A stretch of DNA of 54,073 nt. Source: Martensiomyces pterosporus (taxonomy: Eukaryota > Kickxellomycota > Kickxellomycetes > Kickxellales > Kickxellaceae). Every line of letters starts with the position of its first letter. Position 1 is the stretch's first letter. The position numbers were made by a program, and so were the translations under genes. Of this stretch, positions 10,578 to 22,326 are shown one piece after another. The notes below the pieces were generated by a model. It ran no database searches, had not been told where the DNA came from, and saw only the letters and a program-made list of their open reading frames with translations. Location: the NCBI GenBank assembly GCA_025201845.1, contig MU603948.1, positions 145,560 through 199,632 on the forward strand. The letters are read 5' to 3'.

Positions 10578-10965
10578 TCTGAACGTTGCTGCGACGGGAT
10601 GTACGGGTGCTCTGGCGAAACGCCTAATGCTCTGGCAGGGCTGAGGGGAATGCAGGAAAACAGGCGGAAATGTAAGTGTCTGCGTAGTGGCAGAAGCAGT
10701 GTGAATTGAAGCAAGCGGCTCTTGATGAGGATTCTGTCCACAGAACCAAATCAATACAATCTGAAATGAGTGAGCTAGCTGCAGACAAAAAGAAGACGGA
10801 AAGGCCAAGCGGCCGGCGGTGCGGGTGTTTACGGTATTGCCCTGAGCGGCTAGGAACTGCTCCCCCTCATCCCGCCTTCGTGGGCAGCAGCAGCCCTGGC
10901 ATTGGGCACGGGGCACGTGTTCCGCGCCTTTTCTCAATAGCACCAGAAAGCACGCGGGCAGAGAG
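10578..10965. promoter_or_regulatory. Spacer between CCS1 3' end and SH3-adaptor start
   Basis: This 388-bp stretch serves as the upstream region of the minus-strand SH3 adaptor gene. It has one E-box hexamer CACGTG at 10914-10919. A hexamer is expected by chance roughly every 4 kb, so this is weak. No coding sequence was recognised. Confidence 0.35.
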
Positions 10966-11739
10966 TTAGAGGCGGTGTCCCTGCTCGACGAGCCGCTCCT
11001 CAGCCCACAGCGTGTTTCCCGAGCACGCACACACCTGCTTGTCGTTCTCGAACAGCCCGGCGCTCCGCGCAATCACACCGGCCAGAATCCCAGGCCCGCT
11101 GCCTCCGTCGGTGGCGCTGCTCGGGCTCTTGCCCTTGCCCAGGTCGTCCCTTGCGGCGCCGATGACCATGGAGCGGCCAATGACCTCCCAGACCTTGAAC
11201 CGATCCGTCTCAAACGCCATGTCTCCCCACCCGTCCTTGACCACCAGATTTCCGAGATCGCCCCTGTGCCCGCTCGTCGGCCCGCCGTGCTTCACGCCGT
11301 CGGGGTTCCAGTGCGCGCCACACGACTCGGGCACTTTGCTCAGGTCGCCGCACTCGTGGATGGCGATCCCATGCTCGCCCTCGCTGATGCCACTCACTGT
11401 GATGTCGACAAAGCAGGTGTTCTCGTCCACCTGCACGAATCGCGCCAGCCCGCGCGTGGCGCTGCCCTTGAGTGCGCGGCCCTCCTCGAAGATGCACACG
11501 GCGGCGCCGATGTTGCCCTCCGCAGTTGATCCTGCCCCGCGAACAACGGCTGCGCGGCCCGAGTTCTTGATCGCCTTTAGGACGGCACTGGGCCCGGCCT
11601 TGCCTTCCACCACCACTCGCTTGTCCGCGAGCGAGACGTCGATTTTGTCAACGCCGTCGACTTTGCTTAGAACCTGCGTGACGTCGTCGACGCAGGACTG
11701 GCAGGTCATATCGACTGCGAGCTGAACTTTGATAGGCAT
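10966..11739 (-). CDS. CCS1: Copper chaperone for superoxide dismutase (CCS1)
   Basis: A 257-aa protein with all three CCS domains. Domain I is a heavy-metal-associated fold with MTCQSC (Cys13, Cys16). Domain II resembles Cu,Zn superoxide dismutase, with GEHGIAIHECGDLS, AHWNPDG and GHRGDLGNL. Domain III has the CxC pair CAC (Cys237, Cys239) near the C-terminus. CCS delivers copper to Sod1 in the cytosol and mitochondrial intermembrane space and oxidises its disulfide. Single exon. It diverges from xylulokinase over 343 bp that contain a TGACGTCA palindrome. Confidence 0.96.
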   Translation of the reverse strand: MPIKVQLAVDMTCQSCVDDVTQVLSKVDGVDKIDVSLADKRVVVEGKAGPSAVLKAIKNSGRAAVVRGAGSTAEGNIGAAVCIFEEGRALKGSATRGLARFVQVDENTCFVDITVSGISEGEHGIAIHECGDLSKVPESCGAHWNPDGVKHGGPTSGHRGDLGNLVVKDGWGDMAFETDRFKVWEVIGRSMVIGAARDDLGKGKSPSSATDGGSGPGILAGVIARSAGLFENDKQVCACSGNTLWAEERLVEQGHRL

Positions 11740-12082
11740 GACGGTGCTGCTGTGACTGTTTGAATGGAAGAGTACGGTGCAGAGGAGCGCTGCCGGAGAA
11801 ATAATGGGGGTGTATCAAGAGGAAGCAAAGGAGAAAGAAAAGGCGCGGCTGTTTTAGACGAAGCAGGTGCTTTGTGGGCGTGTGGGCGATTACTAATGCA
11901 GCCGGACTATTTTTTTTTTGGCTTGTTTGTGTGGAGTTTGTCGGAGTTTGACGTCAGCATTCTCCACAACCATAAATGAGGCGGCATGCAGGTGGCCGTG
12001 AAGGCTGCTTCGTGCTGCGGGGGTTGTATGTCCACAGACACACTCAGCACCTGTTTTTCCCTCTCTGGCCCTTTTTGCATCG
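11740..12082. promoter_or_regulatory. Divergent promoter region, CCS1 (-) and xylulokinase (+)
   Basis: A 343-bp spacer with a T-run at about 11911-11920 and a perfect TGACGTCA palindrome at 11949-11956. No TATA box was identified with confidence. Confidence 0.4.
11949..11956. promoter_or_regulatory. CRE/ATF-type palindrome TGACGTCA
   Basis: This is an exact match to the bZIP (CREB/ATF) octamer. The surrounding TTTGACGTCAGC is identical over 12 nt to the site upstream of the DIS3L gene (46093-46104). Binding is not shown. An 8-mer is expected about once per window by chance. Confidence 0.4.
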
Positions 12083-13834
12083 ATGACGCTGGACGCTGCC
12101 GCCGACACATCAACCAGCAGCAACGGCGGCTGCGACTCGCTGTTTCTCGGACTGGACCTCAGCACGCAGCAGCTGAAGGGAATCCTGATCGATGTCCACG
12201 GCCGCATAGTCGGAGAAGTCAATGTAGCTTTCGATGAGCAGTTCCCCGACTACAAGACTGTCAGCGGGCGGCATGCGCAGGGCGACGTAGTGACCGCGCC
12301 AGTTTACATGTGGGCTGAAGCAATCGATGCGCTAATGCACGAGCTGTCAAAGACAGGGCTTGCAGGCAGAATTCGGGGAATCAGTGGAGCTGCCCAGCAG
12401 CATGGCAGCGTGTACTGGACCCAGAAAGGCATTGAGAAGCTTGGGTCTCTGAACTGCAAGGAGGGCTCTCTCAAGAGCCAGCTAGAGAGCGCTGGCGCGT
12501 TTGCCCTATGCAACTCTCCGACCTGGGAGGACTCGAGCACGGGGAAGCAGTGTCGCGAGCTGGAAAAGGCAGCAGGCGGTGCGGCTGAGCTCGCTAGGAT
12601 CACAGGCTCTGCTGCGTTTGAGCGGTTCACGGGAGCACAGATCGCAAAGGTCAGGGAAGCTCAGTCAGAGGCATGGAGCAGCGTGGCCCGTATCTCTCTG
12701 GTCTCGTCGTTTGTAGCGTCTCTGCTTGGTGGCAAAATTGCGCCCATCGATGTCAGCGATGCCTCGGGCACCAACCTGCTTGACATTCAGGCAGGGAAGT
12801 GGTCCAAGCCTCTGTGCGATAGCATCGACCCGAATCTACGCAACATTCTGGGACTGGATGTTGTCATGGCAGACAATTTGGTCGGCATGCTGTCGCCATA
12901 CTACTCGGCAAAATATGGAATCCCAAGGTGCCCCGTGGTGGCATTCACCGGCGACAACCCATCGGCGTATGCCGGGTTTGAGAGCCTGCTGGATGCCCTG
13001 GACTGTTCGGCGGCTATCCTGAGTCTTGGAACTAGCGACACTGTGCAGTTTCCGCTAAAGACATACCCTTACCTCAACAGCAGCGACTCGTCGTCTATGG
13101 AGCACCCTGACGGCCATGTTCTTGGACACCCCACGGCGCAGGGCCAGTTCGTTACGCTTCTTTGCTACAAAAACGGATCGCTGGCCAGAGAGTGGGTGCG
13201 TGACAATGCCCCAGGGCTCGACGGCAGCTGGGAGGCGTTCAGCAAGATGGCCTCGGCACCGCCGCTGGCTCCCAGGGCATTCGGATTCTACTACCTGTCA
13301 ACCGAGATTCTGCCCAAGGCCAAGGGTGTGCATAGGTTTGAGCAGGCCAATGACGGCGATATCGTCACTCCCACTGGCTCCCGATTCAAGCGAGTGTCTT
13401 CTTTCTCTGCCAATGTTGCTGCCGGCGGAGGCGATCCAAGAGCTATTATCGAGAGCCAGCTCCTCAGCATGCGGCTGGACTACAGCCACAAGTCAAAGAC
13501 ATACCCACGCGGTGCGGTTGCTACCGGTGGCGCCTCCGCCAACGCAGTACTTCGACAGGCGATTGCAGATGTATTTGGCATCCCAGTGTACACGCTGGGT
13601 GTTCAAGCTGAGCGCGGATTTGAGGAGAGGACGCCGGCAATGCCAGCCTACGGAGGGGCCATCAGGGCTCTCCGCCATTGCTGCCCAACGGCACGGACCC
13701 CTGACGCGGGGGACGCTGGAGCTGGGAGCTATCTTTTGCAGCCAGCATGCCATCCATGCAAAGAGAGACATGCGCTGTACACACAGGCTCTTTTAGAGTT
13801 TGAGTTCCTTCGCAGCCTTGTCAGCAGCCACTGA
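12083..13834 (+). CDS. XKS1: Xylulokinase
   Basis: A 583-aa FGGY-family sugar kinase that phosphorylates D-xylulose to xylulose 5-phosphate, feeding the pentose phosphate pathway in the cytosol. Visible features are the N-terminal phosphate loop FLGLDLSTQQLKGILID, the substrate-region motif GISGAAQQHGSVYW, PTWEDSST, FTGDNPSAYAG, LSLGTSDTVQF and the C-terminal ATGGASANAVLRQAIADVFG. Length agrees with fungal Xks1 proteins (about 600 aa). ATG 12083 sits directly before the conserved domain. Single exon. It shares a promoter region with CCS1. Confidence 0.95.
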   Translation: MTLDAAADTSTSSNGGCDSLFLGLDLSTQQLKGILIDVHGRIVGEVNVAFDEQFPDYKTVSGRHAQGDVVTAPVYMWAEAIDALMHELSKTGLAGRIRGISGAAQQHGSVYWTQKGIEKLGSLNCKEGSLKSQLESAGAFALCNSPTWEDSSTGKQCRELEKAAGGAAELARITGSAAFERFTGAQIAKVREAQSEAWSSVARISLVSSFVASLLGGKIAPIDVSDASGTNLLDIQAGKWSKPLCDSIDPNLRNILGLDVVMADNLVGMLSPYYSAKYGIPRCPVVAFTGDNPSAYAGFESLLDALDCSAAILSLGTSDTVQFPLKTYPYLNSSDSSSMEHPDGHVLGHPTAQGQFVTLLCYKNGSLAREWVRDNAPGLDGSWEAFSKMASAPPLAPRAFGFYYLSTEILPKAKGVHRFEQANDGDIVTPTGSRFKRVSSFSANVAAGGGDPRAIIESQLLSMRLDYSHKSKTYPRGAVATGGASANAVLRQAIADVFGIPVYTLGVQAERGFEERTPAMPAYGGAIRALRHCCPTARTPDAGDAGAGSYLLQPACHPCKERHALYTQALLEFEFLRSLVSSH

Positions 13835-14440
13835 GGGACAGCAGGCAGCTCTTTATTTGTGCATGCGTGTGCGTGTGTGTGTGGTGCACAGGCTACTGCT
13901 CCAGCAGGCCAAAGCCACCCCCTGCTCAGCAGTCTTCTACTCGTGGAGGTTTTTGCAAAGCGCACATTAAATGGGCACTCGCTTCTGCCTTTCCTCGGCT
14001 TCCCGTTCGCTGGTGGGCGCCGGGGGACGAGCGGGGCCGGAGGGCGGATTGACCAGTCTGAGGAGCAGAGGGCGTGTGCGACTTGGGGGCAAATCGTATA
14101 AGAACCTCCCTGGGGCTGCCGCCGACCGGCGCTGTCTCTCCTTCACTCGCCCTCGCTCTCGCTCTCGCTCCATTTCTCTATATTGCGCTCTTCGCCTCCT
14201 GTTTCCTTATCTTTCCACAGCTTATCGGTCTCTCCCTCTTGCCGCAGCCTGCCCTTATCGTGCCCAATACCAAACATCCACGCCTGTCACGCGCCCCGCA
14301 TCTCCCTCTGCTCCCGCCTCCACAAAGCACCAGAAAGGAGGCTTGTGATAGCGCATTCAGCTGCATTCAATAAACTTTCTGCGTCCACTCGACACCGGAC
14401 AGCACACCAATTTAGCCAGACCAAAGCCTCTTATCTGAAC
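13835..14440. promoter_or_regulatory. Xylulokinase 3' flank and ECM31 promoter/leader
   Basis: A 606-bp gap with a GT-rich run at 13864-13890 and a long pyrimidine-rich tract with repeated CTCGCT at about 14148-14173. Such CT tracts often precede fungal start sites. Open frames across it are repetitive in composition and not recognised. Confidence 0.4.
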
Positions 14441-15686
14441 ATGATGCCGGCTGTGCTCGCACCAGCTATGAAGCAGCGCCTTGCTGCTTCGGGGCGCTTC
14501 GCTCGTGCATACAGCGCACGCCCAGTGGCCCGTGATTCCGCAGGTAAGTCGATCTATCCGCTGCAGGCGCCCTGAGCCTTTTGCGCCCTTGCCCCACGCA
14601 TGAAAGATGGGGGTGTGTGTGGAGCCTGGGAACAGGCAATCGCATGCCCCGTCTCTCTAGCAATGCCAGCACACATGCCAGGACGTGCATTCGCAGGAGA
14701 CTCAAGCACATACTTTCTTGCTGCTGCCATTCGTAGACAGCCGCCAAAAGGTCACCATCCAGACGATCAAGAAGCTGTATGCTGAGCAGAAGCCAATCAC
14801 GATGATGACCGCGTACGACTATCCGACATCCGTCGCCTGCGACCGTGCTGGCGTGGACATGGTTCTTGTGGGCGACTCCCTGGCCATGGTCGCCCTGGGC
14901 CACGAGGACACGTCGCAGGTGACCATGGATGACATGATCCACCACAGCAAGGCGGTCGCTCGAGGAGCACGGAGCCCATTCTTGGTCACGGACTTGCCAT
15001 TTGGATCGTACCAGTCCGACGAAACCGCCGCTGTCAACAACGCCATCCGCATGGTCAAGGAGGGCCGCGCTGAGGCCGTGAAGCTGGAGGTTGGCCGCCG
15101 TGCTGCGCCAAAAATCGACGCAATCGTCAATGGCGCTGGAGTTCCTGTCGTCGGACACATTGGCCTGACGCCGCAGACCGCCGTGGCGCTGGGCGGCTTC
15201 CGCGTCCAGGGCAAGTCCGTGACAAAGGCGCAGATGCTGGTTGACGATGCGCTGGCTCTGGAGCAGGCAGGGTGCTTCGCCATCGTGCTGGAGGCCATGC
15301 CGTCGCTGGTGGCAGAGGCCATTACAAAGATCCTGCGCGTGCCTACCATTGGCATCGGTGCTGGCGCTTCGACGTCCGGGCAGGTCCTGGTGCTGTCGGA
15401 CATGGTCGGGTTCTTTGACAGGTTCACGCCAAAGTTCTGCCAGAGCTTTGCCGACCTGGGTCCGCGCATGACCAGCGCGATTGGAGAGTACCACCAGGCT
15501 GTGCGTTCGGGTGCGTTCCCAGTCGAGGGCGTGCATACATATGCGATGCCGTCGGCAGCAGAGGACAAGTGGCGTGCGTTTGTGCAGAAGCAGTTTGGCA
15601 TTGAGCTCGCCGGTAGCGGCAGCGCCTCTGTTTCGCCGGCTGCTGCGGCTGGCCCTGCTGTTGCCGCGTCCACCTCGACCACCTGA
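14441..15686 (+). CDS. ECM31: 3-methyl-2-oxobutanoate hydroxymethyltransferase (ketopantoate hydroxymethyltransferase)
   Basis: Two exons, 14441-14543 and 14737-15686. The 193-nt intron (GTAAGT...TTCGTAG, phase 1) joins to give 350 aa. The enzyme transfers a hydroxymethyl group from methylene-THF to 2-ketoisovalerate, the first step of pantothenate synthesis. PanB motifs are clear: ITMMTAYDYPTSVACDRAGV, VGDSLAMVALGHEDT, VKLEGG-like VKLEVG, VPVVGHIGLTPQ, IPTIGIGAG-like VPTIGIGAG and the acidic catalytic LEA motif in VLEAMPS. Residues 1-34 are Arg/Ala/Ser-rich and lack acids until the domain, consistent with a mitochondrial targeting peptide. A second ATG directly follows the first. Confidence 0.95.
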
Positions 15687-16337
15687 TGCAGTTTCTGGTC
15701 TTTTGGATCCCACATTTCCTGACTTGCAATCACCCTCTTGCTTCGGCATTGTACCCACCGCAAATACATCATTCATTTCATTAATGTGCTTTCGCTGTGG
15801 AGATCACGTTCCCCCGAACTCGGCTGCCAATCCTCCCCTGCTGAGATCATGAATACACCTGCAGAAGGCACCTTTTTTTTGCGCAGATGAGTGCAGAAAG
15901 ACAGGCTTTACGAGCGGGCTGTGTGGGTGCACGGAAGACGAGAGAACTGAGATCAGACACAGGCCACAACCAGACGCAGCGGGTGCCTTGCACTTTGCTG
16001 CCTCTTGCTGCCACAACGGACACACCACTGTAGAATCGGCAAGTGACACCGCCTCGGGTGTGCCGTGTGTTATCGGCTCATCCATATCGATCGCTGGCAA
16101 GGTCCAGGATGCGGGGAATGGGGTGGAAAAGAGCAGACAATGCGCAAGCGTGGGCTCTGCATAAATGCAACCCGTGGTGTCACCGATATCTCTCCACAGC
16201 AGCCCAGAGACACCACGCCGACTGCCTTCTCTTCCTCGCGTCTCTTTGCAAGCCCCGCTTTTCTTTTAGTGCTTTATTCCGTCTATTATATAGCCGTACC
16301 TCTCTATTCTGTGTTGATACACCTGTGTTGGCCCACA
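15687..16337. promoter_or_regulatory. ECM31 3' flank and GDB1 promoter
   Basis: This 651-bp gap holds no recognised gene. An AT-rich element TATTATATAG at about 16284-16293 lies roughly 45 nt before the GDB1 start and could act as a TATA box. A short T-run is at 15872-15879. Confidence 0.35.
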
Positions 16338-19300
16338 ATGTCGCGCTATTCAACGCCCGTCCAGCCAGAGCACCCGCCTTTCATGGTGTGGAACCTGGAC
16401 CTCAACGAAGACGGCACCACTCCTCACGACAAGTCGGTAAGTACCAAAGAGAAGCTGAGAGTGCAAGGCACTGGTGGGACCACTGCCTGTTCCTGCAGCC
16501 GCCTGCTAAGCGATCTGTCTGCCCCTGCCCATGCTCGGTTTGAGCCGTAGTTCATTCGTCTGCCGTCGGTCCTCAACCAGTCGTGCGCCATTCGGTTCCG
16601 CATCCTGGTCGGCTCCTCCGCCTCCATCGACGCCACGCTGCACACAAACTACCCCCTCGATGGCTCGGCGTACGTGCGCACAAAGTTCCACCAGAAAAAG
16701 TTCAACTTTGACGACGAGACCGAGCTCATCTGCGAGTTCCGCATCCAGCGGCCCGGCCCCTACCAGTACTATGTCACGTACAAGAGCATTGACGCCGATG
16801 CGGACGACTGCACCGACTGCATCTCCTCGGAGCGCGACTCGATCCCCACCCTAGAGAGGATCTATCGCATGTTTAGGGATCGGCGCACGCCTACGTCCTA
16901 CTTTCTGGTGGATCCCCAGCTCACGCTGGCCGGCCAGCACCTGCCATTGGATGGAATTGCCCTGCAGTCGGTCAGCCCCAAGTGGCTGGGCCTCATGAAG
17001 AACTGGTCCCCGCACCTGGCGGCCAGCAGCAAGATGGGGTACAACATGCTCCACTTCATCCCCATGCAGCAGCGCGGCGGGTCCGACTCGCCTTACTCGC
17101 TCTATAGCCAGCTGGAGCTCTCGGACGACCTGTTTGACGAGAAGCTGACGGCGAGGGAGAAGGAGCAGCAGCTCCGCATGGCTATCCTGGAGATGGCCCA
17201 CAAGCACCGCATGCTTGCGGTGACGGACATGGTGTGGAACCACACTGCGTACAACTCGGACTGGCTGCGCGACCACCCCGAGGCTGGGTTCAACTTGGAG
17301 AACTCGCCCCATCTGCGCAGCGCCTACGAGCTGGATGCTGCCCTTGCGCAGTTCACCCGCGACTTGCCGCGGTATGGATTTGACCGCATGGTCACTACCA
17401 TCGAGCAGGTCGACCTGCTGATGGACGGCGTCAAGGACCACGTCATCCAGCCGCTCCGGCTCTGGGAGTACTATGCCATTGATGTGGAGGCTGCCGTCGG
17501 TGCCGTGAGCGATGCGTGGGACGCCGAAGCTGTGGAGGTGTCGGAGGGCGACAAAACCAAGCTTGAGTCTCTGACCGGCGATGCCCGTAGCGAGTGGCTC
17601 CGTGCCTACGTCATTGGCGCGAGGTCACACACGCTCAGCACGCGCTTTGGCCGCACCATCGATCCCGCGCGCACAGTGTCTGTGCTTCGCGTAGTCGCCT
17701 CGAATAACAAGGACGAGGCGCTGGGCTACCTGCGCAAGCTGCTCGACCTGATCAACCTGCCCTACTACCGCGAGTACGATGCCGACATCGCCACCATCCG
17801 CAAGAACATCCACGAGCGCGTAAAGTACGAGCGCCTGGACCGCGGCAGCTGGAAGTACGGCAAGCCCGTCGACGACAGCTACAAGATCGTCGACCCGCTC
17901 TTCACCACCGTTGAGCCCCGCGACGCAAGCATCCCCGACGACCGCCTTCACCTGGCCAACAACGGCTGGATCTGGGGCGGCAACCCGCTGGACAACTTTG
18001 CTGGCCCGCAGTCCAAGGCCTATCTCCTGCGCGAGGTCATCGTGTGGGGCGACTGCGTCAAGCTCAACTACGGCACGAAGCCGGAGGACAACCCGTGGCT
18101 GTGGGAGCACATGCGCCAGTACACACTGGGCATGGCCCGCGCATTCCACGGCTTCCGCATTGACAACTGCCACAGCACGCCGATTGAGCTTGCAGAGTAC
18201 CTGCTCGACGAGGCACGCAAGGTCAACCCGAACCTGTATGTCATTGCCGAGCTGTTTACTGGGTCCGAGGATACCGACCGTGTGTTCGTCCAGCGGCTTG
18301 GCATCAACTCGCTTATCCGCGAGGCCATGCAGGCTTGGGATGCCAACGAGATGTCCCGCCTGGCGCACCGCCACGGCGGCCGCCCCATCGGCTCTTTGGC
18401 CGTCGACTGTCTTGGCGAGCCCGGATTCTTTACCGACGATGAGAACGGCGGGATCCGCGTCGACGGCGTCGTTGCTCCCTTGAGCGCATCGCTGCCCCAT
18501 GCAATTTTCTTTGACTGCACGCACGACAACGAGGTCCCGGCGCAGAAGCGCACGATGCAGGATGCCCTGCCCAACTCGGCAATCGTTGCGCTCACTGCGT
18601 GCGCCACGGGAAGCAACAGGGGGTATGATGAGCTGTACCCCGAGCTGCTGAACATTGTGCACGAGAGCCGCCGCTATGCCGTGCTTGACGACCCGCTGAG
18701 CGTTGGCCTCGGCGAGGCCAAGTCCAGGCTCAACAGGCTGCATACGGAGATTGCGCAGTACCAGGAGGTCCATGTGCACTACGAGAGCGAGTTTGTGACC
18801 ATCCACCGTGTGCACCCGGTCACCCGCCACGGCGTCTTGATGGTCGCGCACTGCGCATTCAAGGGCGCGACGGAGACCGCGCCGTTTAACAACCCGAAGC
18901 TTTACGGGACTGCCGTCAAGCCAGAGCTTGCATACCGCCTGCACTCGAAGGCACCGGACGCCGAAAAGCCCAGCGGCAGCGGCGACGGCTTGCTCCATGG
19001 CCTGCCCTCGCATCTGGAGAAGCTCGGCGAGCCAGGAATCTTCCAGCGCAAGGACGACCACGGTCTGTACACTGAGCTCCGCCTGCCCGAGGGCTTTGGC
19101 CCCGGCAGCATCCTCGTTGTGCGCACCGAGCTGGTCGACTTTAAGCCCAACCTCGATTGGAAGATCCGCACGCGTGCTGACGATGCAGTCTCGAGACTCG
19201 GCCTTGATGCGCTGAACGCTGTCCTCTACAGGTGCGACGCTGAGGAGCGCGATACCATTGGCGAGGGCACGTACGATGTGCCTGGGCTGGGGCCGCTTCC

Positions 19301-21149
19301 TTACTGCGGCATCCAGGGCTGGTACACCCACTTGCGGCACATCATCCCGAACAACGACCTGGGCCACCCGCTCTGCGACCACCTGCGCCAAGGCAGCTGG
19401 GCACTTGACTATGTTGTCCGGCGCTTGCACGGGTACACCGAGTACTACCCGAGCATTGCACCGCTGTCGGCGTGGTTTGAGGAGCGCTGGGCGCTGGTCA
19501 AGCGCGTGCCAAATTTCCTCATGCCCCGGTACTTTGCGCTGACGGTGCACACTGCATACAGGGCGCTGATCCGCCGCGCCATGCATCTGATGCCAGGCAG
19601 GGTCGTTAACAGCTCTCGGTTCACGCGCCAGCTGGCGCTGACCTCGATCCAGCTTGTGGGGCACGTAGACAGCACTGCCCTGCGCCCCGTGTGCGCCGAC
19701 AAGGCGCGGTCGTCACTCAGCGCGGGGCTCCCCCACTTCACCACCCACCACATGAGGTGCTGGGGCAGAGACGTGTTTATTGCGCTCGATGGCCTGCTGC
19801 TCACCACTGGGCGGTTTGACGAGGCTCGGGAGCACATTCTGGCGTTTGGCAGCACGCTGAAGCATGGGCTGATCCCCAACCTGCTGGATGCCGGAAGGTT
19901 CCCCCGATACAACGCCCGCGATGCCACTTGGTTCTGGCTCCAGGCAGTGCAGACCTACTGCAACCATGGACCCGAGGGGCTCGGCTTGCTGGACACCCCT
20001 GTTCCGCGCCGCTTCCCCGATGGCGAGGCGTTTGTGCCTTGGGACGGCGACCAGGCGTTCAGCAAATCCAGCACCGTGGCGGAGCTCGTTCAGGAGATCA
20101 TGCAGCGCCATGCCCAGGGCATCAGCTTCCGCGAGTGGAACGCCGGCCCGCAGCTTGACTCGCAGATGCGCGATGAGGGATTCAACATCGACATTCGCGT
20201 GGACTTCAAGGACACGGGGTTTGTCAGCGGCGGCAACCGCTGGAACTGCGGCACGTGGATGGACAAGATGGGATCGTCTGAGAAGGCGGGCATCCGTGGT
20301 GTGCCTGGAACCCCGCGTGACGGCGCGGACGTGGAGATTGTTGGCTTGCAGAAATCCGCCCTGCGCTGGCTCGCATCGCTGAGCAAGATGGGAAAGTTCC
20401 CCTACGACGGCATCAAGACTGCTGGTGGGGCCGAGGTGCTGTACTCGGAGTGGGACAGACTGGTGCAGGAGAGCTTTGAGAAGCACTTCTGGGTCCCGCT
20501 GAGCCCCAGCGACGACGAGGAGTACCATGTCAACACAGCGTTGGTTAACCGCCGTGGCATCTACCGCGACACCTATGGATCGTCGCACGAGTGGACTGAC
20601 TACCAGTTCAGGCCCAACATCGCCGTCGCGATGGTCGTTGCGCCCGAGCTGTTCGATCCCAACCATGCGATGGTCTGCCTGCACAAGATGTATGCGGTGC
20701 TTGCTGGCCCCATGGGCATGCGCACGCTGGATCCGGCCGACATGCGCTACCGCCCCAACTACGACAACTCGAACGACTCGGATGACCCTCTTGTCGCGCA
20801 CGGCATCAACTACCACCAGGGCCCCGAGTGGCTCTGGCTCACAGGGTACTACCTGCGCGCGCGGCACCAGTTCATGAGGCAGGCTGTTGCCACGCGCTCG
20901 AAGGGACCCGAGTTCGCCCATGCTCTGCGCACTGTGTACCACGAGCTGCATGCGCATATGGTCAACCTCAAGCACCACATCTCCAATGCCCCGTACGCGG
21001 GACTCCCTGAGCTGACCAACAAGGACGGGAGCTACTGCAAGGACTCGTGCGAGACCCAGGCGTGGAGCTCGGGCTGCCTGCTCATGGCGCTCCACGACAT
21101 GGTCCACCTGGAGCAGAAGGTCCACCAGCTTGTCTCGACCTCCAACTAG
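16338..21149 (+). CDS. GDB1: Glycogen debranching enzyme
   Basis: Two exons, 16338-16436 and 16551-21149, with a 114-nt phase-0 intron (GTAAGT...CCGTAG). The product is 1565 aa, close to yeast Gdb1 (1536). It is bifunctional. The N-terminal GH13-like half is the 4-alpha-glucanotransferase, with candidate catalytic Asp571 (FRIDNCHSTP), Glu600 (AELFTGSE) and Asp692 (CTHDNE). The C-terminal half is the amylo-alpha-1,6-glucosidase, with HHMRCWGRDVFIALDG, IPNLLDAGRFPRYNARDATW and FVSGGNRWNCGTWMDKMGSS. It removes branch points from glycogen in the cytosol. The short first exon encodes MSRYSTPVQPEHPPFMVWNL, which continues smoothly into FIRLPSVLNQSCAIRFRI. Confidence 0.97.
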
Positions 21150-21388
21150 TGCCCCCTTTGCTACGCTTCTTTTTTTCTTTCCTGTGTGGATAATCTCACG
21201 TGGCGCTGCCTAAAACAGACGCTTGCAGTGCGGAGTAAATAATGCGTGGATTCCCGTTTGCGCTGTGGAGCCTGCGCGTTTGGCATTTTCTTTCCTATTT
21301 GAGCTGTCCACTCTACCACACCACCCGGCTTCCCTGTTTATTGTACTTTGTATTCCATAGCTGCCGGACGCACAGCTTCTTTTGCAGA
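21150..21388. promoter_or_regulatory. GDB1-BOS1 spacer
   Basis: A 239-bp spacer between two plus-strand genes. It contains TCACGTGG at 21196-21203 (E-box core). An in-frame ATG at 21242 would add 49 residues to BOS1, including a hydrophobic stretch. It is not adopted because the SNARE homology begins at 21389. Confidence 0.35.
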
Positions 21389-22036
21389 ATGACCAGCGAG
21401 TATAATGCAGCGCAGCGTCTTTTGCACAAGATCAAGGAGAACATAAGCGACTTTGAGCTCAGCGGCAGCGGCGACACGTCGGTGGTCCAGGGAGCCATTG
21501 CGCTGGACCTGCAGACGCTGAGCAAGCGCATCGCCGAGTACCGGATCATCGGGCGGCAGGATGCCAATGAGCGCAAGCGCAAACTGATGCTGGACAGGGC
21601 CAGCGCCATGGCCGACGAACACGAGCAGCTGAAGCGCCGATTCGAGAAGCTGAAGCTGCGCAAGACCGAGCAGTCTGCCTATGAGCAGCAGCGGAGCGAG
21701 TTGTTCCAGCGCAGCACTGCTGCTGGGACACAGGCTCAGTTGGACACGGCTATTGTGATGGACCCGCAGGGCGAGGATGCGTTTTGGAATCGCAGCGAGC
21801 AAGCGCTCGACGGATTCATTGCTCAGGGCGTGGCATCGCTGGACAATCTGAGGGAGCAGAGAGGGCTGCTCAAGGGCGCGCACAAGAGGATCCTTAACGC
21901 GGATAGCACGCTGGGGCTGTCCAAGTCGGTCATCACGTACATCAACAGACGGACCACGCAGGACAAGATCTTTTTGGTGGCGGGCATGGTAGTAACGTGT
22001 ATTGGCATCTACTTTATTATCCACTACTTTGGCTAG
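21389..22036 (+). CDS. BOS1: Qb-SNARE BOS1 (membrin/GOSR2)
   Basis: A 215-aa tail-anchored SNARE of ER-to-Golgi vesicles; in yeast it works with Sed5, Bet1 and Sec22. The N-terminus MTSEYNAAQRLLHKIKENIS starts a helical region (residues ~1-110). The Qb SNARE motif runs through LDGFIAQGVASLDNLREQRG, LKGAHKRILNADSTLGLSKS and VITYINRRTTQDK. It is followed directly by a single C-terminal membrane segment ending IIHYFG. Length equals that of fungal Bos1 and membrin. SEC12, which starts COPII coat assembly in the same transport step, lies about 19 kb away; the two are not co-transcribed. Confidence 0.9.
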   Translation: MTSEYNAAQRLLHKIKENISDFELSGSGDTSVVQGAIALDLQTLSKRIAEYRIIGRQDANERKRKLMLDRASAMADEHEQLKRRFEKLKLRKTEQSAYEQQRSELFQRSTAAGTQAQLDTAIVMDPQGEDAFWNRSEQALDGFIAQGVASLDNLREQRGLLKGAHKRILNADSTLGLSKSVITYINRRTTQDKIFLVAGMVVTCIGIYFIIHYFG

Positions 22037-22326
22037 CCCAACGCTTCTTAAACGCGCGTTGCTAGTGCGGTTCAAATACACTCCCATCGTCGTAGTCGTA
22101 GTATTTGTGGCTTGCTTCAACCACGCTTGGAGTGGAGGCAGCAAATGCGTGGCATCGAGCAGAGTATTGGTGGTGCAGGCAGATACATGAAGGCTGTTAT
22201 AATTTATATTAGTGCGCTGTAGCAGCCCTGAAAAGACCTGTTTTTTTTTCCTTCACACAAGACACCTCGCATCCTCTCCTGGCATCCTCTTTCCATTCCC
22301 ACGAAACACATATAGCTGAGCAGATA

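Noticed and set aside
17625..19664. 679-codon minus-strand frame opposite GDB1
   Set aside because: Codon-register shadow of a well-conserved enzyme.
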